DNA of 8,878 bases from an uncultured Bacilli bacterium (GTDB taxonomy: Bacteria > Bacillota_I > Bacilli_A > RF39 > UBA660), in assembly GCA_934101605.1 (NCBI GenBank), contig CAKORS010000037.1:1-8878 (forward strand), given 5' to 3'. The number at the start of each line of letters is the position of its first letter. Within the stretch, counting starts at the first letter, position 1. The notes below the pieces were generated by a model, which saw only the letters and a program-made list of their open reading frames with translations, was not told the DNA's origin and did no database searches. A program made the translations under genes and the position numbers. Below, in pieces: positions 1 to 5,380 of this stretch.

Positions 1-7
1 CATCCAT
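1..7 (-). CDS. 5' end of an unidentified leftward gene (partial)
   Basis: Only the first two codons (Met-Asp) lie inside the window. On the minus strand a GGAGG Shine-Dalgarno at 17-13 is followed by ATG at 7-5, with 5 nt spacing. A second in-frame ATG at 3-1 has 9 nt spacing and is equally acceptable, so the exact start is open. The gene is divergent from recX and has its own candidate promoter at 32-61. Nothing can be said about its product. Confidence 0.5.
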
Positions 8-31
8 AATAACCTCCAAAAATACAGCTAT

Positions 32-61
32 ATATTAACATAGTATTATAAATAAAGTCAA
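32..61 (-). promoter_or_regulatory. Candidate promoter of the leftward gene
   Basis: Reading leftward, TTGACT (61-56) is followed after 18 nt by TAATAT (37-32), preceded by TG in the extended -10 position. The predicted start near 25 gives a leader of about 18 nt to the ATG at 7. In sequence this AT-rich, chance matches are possible; the good -35 and extended -10 raise the likelihood. Confidence 0.4.
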
Positions 62-76
62 AATAAATACCAAATA

Positions 77-85
77 TGATATAAT
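77..85 (+). promoter_or_regulatory. Extended -10 promoter of recX
   Basis: TGATATAAT is a perfect extended -10 element (TGnTATAAT). Seventeen bases upstream the hexamer is only GTCAAA, a poor -35, which fits an extended -10 promoter. The expected transcription start near 91-92 falls at the 5' edge of the recX Shine-Dalgarno (AGGTGAT, 91-97), so the mRNA leader would be only about 10 nt. Confidence 0.5.
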
Positions 86-101
86 AAAAAAGGTGATATA
101 G

Positions 102-836
102 ATGAACATAACTAAATATAAACTAAAGAAAAAAAATCTTTATGAAGTTACTATAGATAATGAAAAATATGACATATATGAAGATGTTATAATAAAACAC
201 AAATTACTACTAAAACATAATATAACAAAACAAGATTTAGATAAATATTTAAATGAAAATAAGTTTTATGAAGCTTACTATAATTCTATAAAATTTATAA
301 GTATTAAAATGCGTTCCAAAAAAGAATTAAAAGATTATTTAACTAAAAAAGAATATAATAAAGAACTTATAAATGAAGTAACAAATAAAATAACTAATGA
401 AGGCTATCTAGACGAAAGAAAATATGCAAAAGCATATATCTTAGACTGTATAAATCTAAAAAATGATGGACCAATAAAAATAAAAAAAGAATTATTAAAA
501 CATGAAATAGATTCAAATATTATAGATGATGAATTAACAATATTTAAAATTGAAATAATTAATAATAAAATAAATAAATATATAGATAAAGAAATAAAAA
601 CTAATAAAACTAAATCAAGTAAAATTTTAAAAGAAAAAATATTAAACAATCTAATACTTAAAGGATATAGTAGGGAAGATATATTAAGAAATCTATCTAC
701 AAAAGAAATAGATGATAAACAAATATATGAAAATGAATATAATAAAATAAATAATAAATTATCTAAAAAATATGAATCTAAAGAATTAGAATTAAAAATA
801 AAACAAAAAATGTATCAAAAAGGTTTTTACAAATAA
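102..836 (+). CDS. recX: Regulatory protein RecX
   Basis: RecX binds RecA and RecA-DNA filaments and modulates recombination and SOS signalling in the cytoplasm (family knowledge). The 244-residue product has the all-helical tandem-repeat layout of the family. The diagnostic stretch runs from about residue 70 (MRSKKELKDYL) through 100-112 (EGYLDERKYAKAY) to GPIKIKKEL near 123-131. Further repeats follow at about 181-195 (LKGYSREDIL) and at the C terminus, which ends in QKGFYK. Length is close to the 260 or so residues of Bacillus RecX. The start is fixed by AGGTGAT at 91-97, four bases before the ATG. The protein is very Lys/Asn/Ile-rich, as expected from base composition. It is monocistronic: divergent from the gene at 1-7 and closed by the hairpin at 835-861. 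No recA or other SOS gene lies in the window. Confidence 0.85.
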   Translation: MNITKYKLKKKNLYEVTIDNEKYDIYEDVIIKHKLLLKHNITKQDLDKYLNENKFYEAYYNSIKFISIKMRSKKELKDYLTKKEYNKELINEVTNKITNEGYLDERKYAKAYILDCINLKNDGPIKIKKELLKHEIDSNIIDDELTIFKIEIINNKINKYIDKEIKTNKTKSSKILKEKILNNLILKGYSREDILRNLSTKEIDDKQIYENEYNKINNKLSKKYESKELELKIKQKMYQKGFYK

Positions 837-861
837 AAAATCCAGAAATCTGGATTTTTTT
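835..861. terminator. Bidirectional terminator between recX and prsA
   Basis: A symmetric hairpin: A-rich arm plus TCCAG (to 845), loop AAAT (846-849), CTGGA (850-854), then a T7 run (855-861). The flanking A and T runs make it work in both directions. It closes recX (stop 834-836) and lies just beyond the prsA stop (869-867). Confidence 0.85.
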
Positions 862-866
862 AATTA

Positions 867-1841
867 CTAATTACTAGAATTTTTAGAACTAGTAAGCTTA
901 GCCATATTACTAGCATAACCTTTACTTAAATCACTATCAATAATATCTAGTCCATTATCTTTTCTTATTTTCTCTAAAGTAGAATAATATAAAGTTGAAT
1001 CATTTGATAACTTATCAGAAACCAAAGTATCAATAATTTCACTTTTCATATTTTTTAAAGATTCCTTTTTCTTTTCATCTACTTTATAAATAATATGATA
1101 TCCATAAGTAGTCTTAACAGGTTCAGTAGTATATTTTCCTTTCTTTAATTTATAAGCTGCTTCTTCAAATTCTTCAACCATATCACCTTTATTAAAATAT
1201 CCTAAATCTCCACCTTTATCTTTAGTAGAATCATCATCAGAATATTCTTTAGCTAAATCATCAAATTTTTTACCCTTATTAAGTTTTTTAATAACTTCTA
1301 AAGCCTTTTTCTTAGCAGCCTTATCTGTTTCTTCAGATGCACTACTATCAACAGCTATTAAAATATGTTTACAATCAATATCTTGATAAACCTCATCTTC
1401 ATAATATTTTTCCATCTCTTTATCTGTTATATCATCTTTAACGTAATCCTTAACAGCAAGCTCTCTTCTATAATTTAATCTTAAGTAATCTTTAGCATCA
1501 TCTAAACTGTTAAACCCAGCAGCTTTTACATATTGTTCAACTGTATAATTATATTGTTTAGCTTGTTCTTCAAGCTTATCCATTTGTTCATCAATATAAT
1601 CATTTTCTTCATCATCAGCTTTATACTTTTCATTTAAGATTAATTGATCCATTAAATCAATAATAACCTCAGAACCATATTTGTCCTTTAAAGTTTCATA
1701 TAAATCATTTGCGGTAATCTTTCCTTCTTTTGTGCTAACAATAACTTCTTCTCCATTTTTTAAAGTTGGAATCTTTCCGCATCCAACCAAACCAACAGAT
1801 ATTAAAGAAATTAAAGCTATTTTTCCTAATTTGTTCTTCAT
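867..1841 (-). CDS. prsA: PrsA-type foldase lipoprotein with parvulin (PpiC) domain
   Basis: This is an extracytoplasmic peptidyl-prolyl isomerase/chaperone, anchored to the outer face of the membrane, that helps exported proteins fold. The 324-residue product begins with a short basic stretch (MKNKLGK), a hydrophobic core and a lipobox LVGC, with Cys21 as the lipidated residue. Residues 30-150 form the Asp/Glu/Lys-rich helical SurA/PrsA-like N-terminal part. The parvulin domain spans about 155-255: CKHILI (157-162), GGDLGYF (210-216) and TTYGYHII (244-251), with the conserved histidines H159 and H249. The C-terminal tail is Ser/Asn-rich. The ATG at 1841 is preferred over an in-frame ATG six codons upstream (1859), because AAGGAGG at 1853-1847 sits 5 nt before it and the lipoprotein signal starts there. 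Length is a little above Bacillus PrsA (about 290). Transcribed alone from the promoter at 1871-1899. Which exported clients it serves is unknown. Confidence 0.9.
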   Translation of the reverse strand: MKNKLGKIALISLISVGLVGCGKIPTLKNGEEVIVSTKEGKITANDLYETLKDKYGSEVIIDLMDQLILNEKYKADDEENDYIDEQMDKLEEQAKQYNYTVEQYVKAAGFNSLDDAKDYLRLNYRRELAVKDYVKDDITDKEMEKYYEDEVYQDIDCKHILIAVDSSASEETDKAAKKKALEVIKKLNKGKKFDDLAKEYSDDDSTKDKGGDLGYFNKGDMVEEFEEAAYKLKKGKYTTEPVKTTYGYHIIYKVDEKKKESLKNMKSEIIDTLVSDKLSNDSTLYYSTLEKIRKDNGLDIIDSDLSKGYASNMAKLTSSKNSSN

Positions 1842-1870
1842 AATATCCTCCTTATACAAATTACTTATTT

Positions 1871-1899
1871 ATCATAACAAATTATATTAAATTTTACAA
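1871..1899 (-). promoter_or_regulatory. Promoter of prsA
   Basis: Reading leftward, TTGTAA (1899-1894), exactly 17 nt, then TATGAT (1876-1871), preceded by TG in the extended -10 position. The start would be near 1864, leaving a leader of about 22 nt to the ATG at 1841. Confidence 0.6.
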
Positions 1900-1908
1900 G
1901 AATGTATC

Positions 1909-1935
1909 ACAATTTTCGTCTAATTCCATAAAATA
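1909..1935 (+). promoter_or_regulatory. SigK-like (mother-cell sporulation) promoter candidate
   Basis: CATAAAATA at 1927-1935 matches the Bacillus SigK -10 pattern CATAnnnTA. An AC at 1909-1910, in the context CACA, lies 16 nt upstream, the spacing of the SigK -35 element. I see no convincing TTGACA/TATAAT pair before the tiny operon. The signal is short and the region AT-rich, so this is a suggestion supported mainly by the gene family downstream. Confidence 0.35.
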
Positions 1936-1965
1936 ATCTAGAACAAGAAAAAAGGAGGAAATTTT

Positions 1966-2043
1966 ATGAACTATGTTTCATCATCTGCAATTGTACTAGT
2001 TTTATTTATCTTACTAATAATTATACTTGGTGCTTGGATTTAA
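1966..2043 (+). CDS. Tiny YjcZ-like transmembrane peptide (25 aa)
   Basis: A 25-residue peptide, MNYVSSSAIV followed by LVLFILLIIILGAWI, which is almost entirely one membrane helix with a short polar N terminus. The pattern of a Ser/Gly-type head, then a VLFILLIII-like helix, then G-A-W at the end resembles the tiny membrane proteins of the YjcZ family, annotated as sporulation proteins in Bacilli. This is recognition by eye. The ATG is preceded at 7 nt by a strong AAAGGAGG (1951-1958), unusually good for a chance ORF. It is the first gene of a two-gene operon: its TAA stop (2041-2043) overlaps the Shine-Dalgarno of the next gene, implying translational coupling. It is divergent from prsA. 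Function unknown; a membrane or spore-envelope role is inferred from the family only. Confidence 0.72.
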   Translation: MNYVSSSAIVLVLFILLIIILGAWI

Positions 2044-2056
2044 GGAGGTGTCATTT

Positions 2057-2182
2057 ATGAACGATACAAATTGTAACACAACAACAAGTTGTAATAAAGC
2101 ATCTTCTGGATCAGGATTAATCTTAGCAGTAGTCTTATATATATTACTAGCTATAATTCTAGGTTCATTTAGAACTTGCTAA
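2057..2182 (+). CDS. Tiny YjcZ-like transmembrane peptide with Cys-containing head (41 aa)
   Basis: A 41-residue peptide. Residues 1-20 are polar and rich in Asn, Thr and Ser with Cys6 and Cys12. Residues 21-36 (LILAVVLYILLAIILG) form one membrane helix. The short tail SFRTC ends in a third Cys at the C terminus. The helix shares the pattern (F/Y)ILL..IILG with the 25-residue peptide just upstream, so the two look like paralogues with different heads. The ATG lies 6 nt after AAGGAGGTG (2042-2050), which overlaps the upstream stop codon. A terminator follows directly. It probably belongs to the YjcZ/tiny-TM Bacillus family by helix pattern, but the three cysteines are not something I recognise from that family. 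Disulfide or metal binding is possible but unproven. Confidence 0.7.
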   Translation: MNDTNCNTTTSCNKASSGSGLILAVVLYILLAIILGSFRTC

Positions 2183-2186
2183 TTAA

Positions 2187-2218
2187 AAAAAGTCACTTTA
2201 AAATGAAGTGGCTTTTTT
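2187..2218. terminator. Terminator between the tiny-peptide operon and the HIT gene
   Basis: A 12-bp stem: AAAAAGTCACTT (2187-2198) pairs with AAGTGGCTTTTT (2206-2217) around a 7-nt loop. A T6 run lies at 2213-2218. One pair is U-G in the rightward transcript but A-C in the leftward one, so the hairpin is better formed for the tiny-peptide operon. It also overlaps the HIT stop codon (2219-2217) and could serve both sides. Confidence 0.8.
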
Positions 2219-2579
2219 ATTTTAAAATTTTATGAACTTCTTCAAGAGATAACTTCTTTTCATTCTTATAATCTGGAATAAGATGTAAATGATAATGTTT
2301 AACATCTTGATAAGTCCCATTATTTTGAACAAGTTTTAATCCATCAAAATTTAATCTTTCTTCTAATAATTTATAAATATTTCTACTTATTTTAGATATA
2401 TGTTCTAAAGTTTTATCATCAATATCATTAAAATCTGTGTAGTGTTTCTTTGGTATTATTAAAGTATGTCCATTATGAATTGGCTCAATTGATAAAAAAA
2501 CTTTTACAACTGAATCTTCATATATAGTATAGCTTGGAATTTCTCCATTTATTATCTTACAAAAAATACAATCACTCAA
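2217..2579 (-). CDS. HIT-family nucleotide hydrolase/transferase (Hint-like), TTG start
   Basis: A cytoplasmic histidine-triad protein of the Hint branch, the family of purine nucleoside phosphoramidate hydrolases and dinucleotide hydrolases. The 120-residue product begins (M)SDCIFCKIINGEIPS, the classic opening with the CxxC pair at Cys4 and Cys7. It carries HNGHTLIIPKKH around 35-46 and the catalytic triad motif HYHLHL with His95, His97 and His99. Length is typical (110-145). The start is taken as TTG at 2579: the Shine-Dalgarno AGGAG (2593-2589) abuts an in-frame ATG (2588-2586) with no spacing, but lies a normal 9 nt from the TTG, where family members begin. It is divergent from sufC, with 106 bp between starts, and stands alone. 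Physiological substrate unknown. Confidence 0.9.
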   Translation of the reverse strand: MSDCIFCKIINGEIPSYTIYEDSVVKVFLSIEPIHNGHTLIIPKKHYTDFNDIDDKTLEHISKISRNIYKLLEERLNFDGLKLVQNNGTYQDVKHYHLHLIPDYKNEKKLSLEEVHKILK

Positions 2580-2588
2580 AAATATCAT

Positions 2589-2593
2589 CTCCT
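2589..2593 (-). promoter_or_regulatory. Ribosome binding site that decides the HIT start
   Basis: AGGAG is immediately followed by an in-frame ATG with zero spacing, which a ribosome should not be able to use from this site. The TTG nine bases downstream is correctly placed and matches the family N terminus, so it is preferred. Confidence 0.7.
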
Positions 2594-2599
2594 ACAAGT

Positions 2600-2605
2600 A
2601 TTATA
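2600..2605 (-). promoter_or_regulatory. Candidate -10 element of the HIT gene
   Basis: Reading leftward, a perfect TATAAT (2605-2600). No good -35 is visible 16-18 nt upstream (about TTTTAT). The implied start near 2593 coincides with the first base of the Shine-Dalgarno, giving a leader of only about 14 nt to the TTG. Confidence 0.4.
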
Positions 2606-2639
2606 TCCTATTTTATCAATTAATAAAAGTATATTTTTA

Positions 2640-2668
2640 TTGTTAAAAAAGGCCTTTAGTGGTATCAT
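2640..2668 (+). promoter_or_regulatory. Promoter of the sufCDS operon
   Basis: TTGTTA (2640-2645), exactly 17 nt, then TATCAT (2663-2668), preceded by TG in the extended -10 position (TGGTATCAT). The spacer contains the 10-bp palindrome AAAGGCCTTT (2648-2657), which could be an operator, though nothing proves it. The start would be near 2675, at the first base of the sufC Shine-Dalgarno GGTGAT (2675-2680). Confidence 0.6.
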
Positions 2669-2685
2669 ATAGATGGTGATTTGAG

Positions 2686-3447
2686 ATGAACTTAACAATA
2701 GAAAACTTAAAAGCAGAAGTAAATGGAAAAATAGTATTAGATAATTTAAATTTAAATATAAATAAAGGTGAATTTCATTGTCTTATGGGACCTAATGGAA
2801 CAGGAAAAACAACTCTTTCTAAAGTTATATTAGGAGATACATCATACAAAATAGAAAAAGGAGATATTAAAGTAGATGATAAATCTATCTTAAATCTTAC
2901 AACAGATGAAAGAGCAAGATTAGGAATCTTTTTAGTGTTTCAAAATCCTACAGTAATCGAAGGAGTAAAAAACAGCGAATTCTTAAGAGAAGCAATAAAT
3001 TCAAATCAAAATGAAAATATATCTTTATATGATTTTATTAAAGAAGTAAATAAAAATAGTGAAAAACTAGAACTAAATAAAGAAATGATACATAGATCAT
3101 TAAATGAAAATTTTAGTGGAGGAGAAAAAAAGAAAAATGAAATTCTTCAAATTAATTTATTAAAACCAAAATTAATTATTTTAGATGAATTAGATTCAGG
3201 TCTAGATGTTGATAGCATTAAAATAGTATGTAAAAATATAAACGACTATCTAAAAGAAAATAAAGATACTTCAGTTTTGATGATTACTCATTATGATAAA
3301 ATATTTAAATATGTAAAACCAGAATATGTTCACATAATAAGCGAAGGAACTATAGTAGCAAGTGGAGATATAACATTAGCCAAAGATGTTTTAGAAAACG
3401 GATACAAAAAGTATTCTAAATGTGCAAATAAAGTATGTGAGGAATAA
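2686..3447 (+). CDS. sufC: SufC, ATPase of the SUF iron-sulfur scaffold
   Basis: SufC is the cytoplasmic ABC-type ATPase that binds SufB and SufD and powers cluster assembly. It has no membrane partner. The 253 residues match the usual length (about 250-260). Motifs in order: Walker A GPNGTGKT (35-42), Q-loop Gln86 in VFQNP, ABC signature FSGGEKKK (143-150, the SufC form with the basic run), Walker B LIILDELDSGLD (163-174, with Asp167 and Glu168), and switch His202 in MITHYD. All catalytic residues are present. The C terminus is unusual in ending SKCANKVCEE, with Cys246 and Cys251. GGTGAT at 2675-2680 lies 5 nt before the ATG. It is the first gene of sufC-sufD-sufS, with 4 nt between its stop and the sufD start. 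Confidence 0.96.
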   Translation: MNLTIENLKAEVNGKIVLDNLNLNINKGEFHCLMGPNGTGKTTLSKVILGDTSYKIEKGDIKVDDKSILNLTTDERARLGIFLVFQNPTVIEGVKNSEFLREAINSNQNENISLYDFIKEVNKNSEKLELNKEMIHRSLNENFSGGEKKKNEILQINLLKPKLIILDELDSGLDVDSIKIVCKNINDYLKENKDTSVLMITHYDKIFKYVKPEYVHIISEGTIVASGDITLAKDVLENGYKKYSKCANKVCEE

Positions 3448-3451
3448 TTTT

Positions 3452-4147
3452 ATGAATATAATAACGTATAAGAATGAAGATATAAAGCAAGAAATAACTC
3501 TAAATGAAGATACAAGAATAGATATAATTAATGCAACAGGTAATCTTACAATTAATACTAGTAAAAACATAAAAATATTTAAATATATAAAAAATAGTAA
3601 TATAGAAGTAACTTACAATTTAGAAAATAATCTTACAATCGATATATTTTCTATTAATACAAGTATAAAAAATGAAGTAAATCTAAATAAAGAATATATA
3701 AATATTGATTATTACTATTCATGTATTAATGAAGAAGATAATAGTTACAAAATAGATATTAATCATAATAAGGGTAATACAACTAGTAAAGTAACTAGTC
3801 ATGGACTAAATATGAAAGATAAAAAACTGGATTTTATTGTAAATGGAATTATAAATAAAGATAGCAAGAAATGTGTATGTAATCAAGATAGTATAATAAT
3901 AGTTTTAGATAGTAATAACTGTAAAATAGAACCAAACTTAATAGTAAACAATAATGATGTAGAAGCAAATCATTCTGCATATATAGGCTATTTTGATAAG
4001 AAAAAGATATTTTATTTAAATTCAAGAGGAATAAATACTATGGATGCAAAAAAATTACTAGCAAAAGCTTTTTTAACAAGTAATAGAGATACTAATGAGG
4101 AGATTAACGAACTGATAACAACAAATATAAATTCATATTGGAGGTGA
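3452..4147 (+). CDS. sufD: SufD-like scaffold protein, about half normal length
   Basis: SufD partners SufB and SufC in the SufBCD scaffold, where clusters are built. This product is 231 residues, against roughly 400-430 for ordinary SufD. The C-terminal half of the family is clear: PNLIVNNNDVEANHSAYIG (about 161-179) with conserved His174, then FYLNSRGI (187-194) and the helical end MDAKKLLAKAF. Residues 1-150 look like irregular beta strands of the SufBD beta-helix. The usual N-terminal helical domain and part of the helix are absent. ATG at 3452 is chosen over an in-frame ATG at 3422 because GAGGA (3439-3443) sits 8 nt before it and the upstream codons overlap sufC. There is no frameshift remnant upstream, since sufC is intact to 4 nt away, so the short form looks native. 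Its last codons, TGG AGG TGA, also form the sufS ribosome site. Confidence 0.85.
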   Translation: MNIITYKNEDIKQEITLNEDTRIDIINATGNLTINTSKNIKIFKYIKNSNIEVTYNLENNLTIDIFSINTSIKNEVNLNKEYINIDYYYSCINEEDNSYKIDINHNKGNTTSKVTSHGLNMKDKKLDFIVNGIINKDSKKCVCNQDSIIIVLDSNNCKIEPNLIVNNNDVEANHSAYIGYFDKKKIFYLNSRGINTMDAKKLLAKAFLTSNRDTNEEINELITTNINSYWR

Positions 4148-4148
4148 T
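4140..4148 (+). promoter_or_regulatory. sufS ribosome binding site overlapping the sufD stop
   Basis: GGAGGTGAT is a near-perfect Shine-Dalgarno 7 nt before the sufS ATG when counted from GGAGG. It contains the last sufD sense codon (AGG) and its TGA stop (4145-4147), so terminating ribosomes sit directly on the sufS start site. This points to translational coupling. Confidence 0.8.
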
Positions 4149-4151
4149 AAA

Positions 4152-5348
4152 ATGCATAGAGAAGATTTTACAATCTTAGATACAAATATTATATATTTTG
4201 ATAATGGTGCAACAACACTAAAGCCTAAAATGGTTTTAGATAAAATAACTGAATATTATAATAAATACACTGCAAATGCTCATCGTGGTGATTATGATAA
4301 TAGCCTAAAAGTAGATAATATGTATGAAGGTGTTAGAGAAAAGGTAAAAGAGTTAATAAATGCATCAAGAAAAGAAGAAATAATATTTACTAAAGGTTCA
4401 ACTGAAGGATTAAATATGATAGTATTTGGATTTATGAAATATAACTTAAAAAAAGGTGATGAAGTTATTATTTCAAAAGCAGAACATGCATCTAACGTTT
4501 TACCATGGTTAGAATTAGAAAAAGAAATAGGAATAGTAATAAAATATGTTCCTTTAGATAAAGATTTAAAAGTAACTATGGATAATCTTAATAAAGTAAT
4601 AACTAATAAAACCAAAGTAATATCACTTGCTCATATTACAAATACAGTGGGAGATATAAGACCAATAAAAGAAATAGGAGTTCTTTGTAAAGAAAAAAAT
4701 ATATACTTTGTAGTTGATGGAGCTCAAAGCGTTCCTCACCTAAGAGAAGACGTAAGAAATAATGATATAGATTTCTTAGTATTTTCAGGACATAAGATGT
4801 GTGGACCAACTGGAATTGGTGTTTTATATGGAAGATATGATTTATTAGATAAAATGAAACCATTAAATTATGGTGGAGGAATGAATAGTTATTTTGAAGA
4901 AAATGGAGATCTAGAGTATAAAAAATTACCAACTAGACTAGAAGCTGGAACAACAAATATTGAAGGAGTTATAGGACTTGGAGCAGCAATAGATTATCTA
5001 GAAGGTATAGGTTTTGAAAAAATAGAAAAACATGAACAAGAATTAAGAAAATGCTTAATAAGTAAATTAAAACAAATAAAAAATGTTAAAATATACAATG
5101 AGAATAGTAAAACAGGAATAGTTCTATTTAACTTAGACAATGTATTCTCTCAAGATACAGCAGTATATTTAAATAATTATCATATCTGTGTTAGAGCAGG
5201 AAACCATTGTGCTAAAATGCTAAAAGATGAATTAGGTATAAAAAATACATGTAGAATAAGTTTATATTTATATAATACAAAAGAAGAAATAGATGAATTA
5301 ATAAGAGTTTTACAAAACTCAGAAAATATTTTTAAAGAAATATTGTAA
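4152..5348 (+). CDS. sufS: SufS cysteine desulfurase
   Basis: A PLP-dependent group II cysteine desulfurase that takes sulfur from L-cysteine as a persulfide and passes it to SufU. It has 398 residues, normal for SufS (about 405). Visible residues: YFDNGATT (15-22) near the N terminus, EHASNVLPW with the PLP-stacking His112, VDGAQ with Asp189, and the PLP-binding Lys215 in SGHKMCGPTGIG. GTTN follows at 266-269, then the catalytic Cys353 in RAGNHCAKML. The C-terminal RISLYLYNTKEEID stretch (368-381) is family-typical. The active-site loop reads RAGNHCA where most SufS have RAGHHCA. It is the last gene of the sufCDS unit, followed within 4 nt by a strong hairpin. Its acceptor gene, sufU, lies 763 nt downstream in a separate unit. 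Confidence 0.96.
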   Translation: MHREDFTILDTNIIYFDNGATTLKPKMVLDKITEYYNKYTANAHRGDYDNSLKVDNMYEGVREKVKELINASRKEEIIFTKGSTEGLNMIVFGFMKYNLKKGDEVIISKAEHASNVLPWLELEKEIGIVIKYVPLDKDLKVTMDNLNKVITNKTKVISLAHITNTVGDIRPIKEIGVLCKEKNIYFVVDGAQSVPHLREDVRNNDIDFLVFSGHKMCGPTGIGVLYGRYDLLDKMKPLNYGGGMNSYFEENGDLEYKKLPTRLEAGTTNIEGVIGLGAAIDYLEGIGFEKIEKHEQELRKCLISKLKQIKNVKIYNENSKTGIVLFNLDNVFSQDTAVYLNNYHICVRAGNHCAKMLKDELGIKNTCRISLYLYNTKEEIDELIRVLQNSENIFKEIL

Positions 5349-5351
5349 AAT

Positions 5352-5380
5352 AATAAGACTGGATATAATCCAGTCTTATT
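5352..5380. terminator. Terminator after sufS, shared with the opposing gene
   Basis: A perfect 13-bp stem: AATAAGACTGGAT (5352-5364), loop ATA, ATCCAGTCTTATT (5368-5380), followed by TT and a broken T run. It starts 3 nt after the sufS stop. The opposing gene's TAA (5378-5376) lies inside the right arm. It is symmetric enough to act on both strands. Confidence 0.85.

Noticed and set aside
404..649. Minus-strand ORF of 81 codons inside recX
   Set aside because: Antisense to a well-supported gene; rich in Ile, Phe, Leu and Ser as expected from reading AT-rich coding DNA backwards; no Shine-Dalgarno.
1681..1890. Plus-strand ORF of 69 codons over the prsA 5' end
   Set aside because: Shadow of prsA; it covers the prsA signal peptide region and promoter on the other strand and has no ribosome site.
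3422..3451. Upstream ATG for sufD at 3422
   Set aside because: It overlaps the sufC end by 26 nt, has no SD, and adds ten residues; the ATG at 3452 has a correctly spaced GAGGA.
4145..4147. Mycoplasma-type code (TGA as Trp)
   Set aside because: sufD and sufB both end at TGA at the expected family lengths of their C termini, and all conserved Trp residues are TGG.
4292..4932. Two minus-strand ORFs (107 and 98 codons) inside sufS
   Set aside because: Shadows of sufS, whose frame and motifs are unambiguous; no ribosome sites and no recognisable protein.
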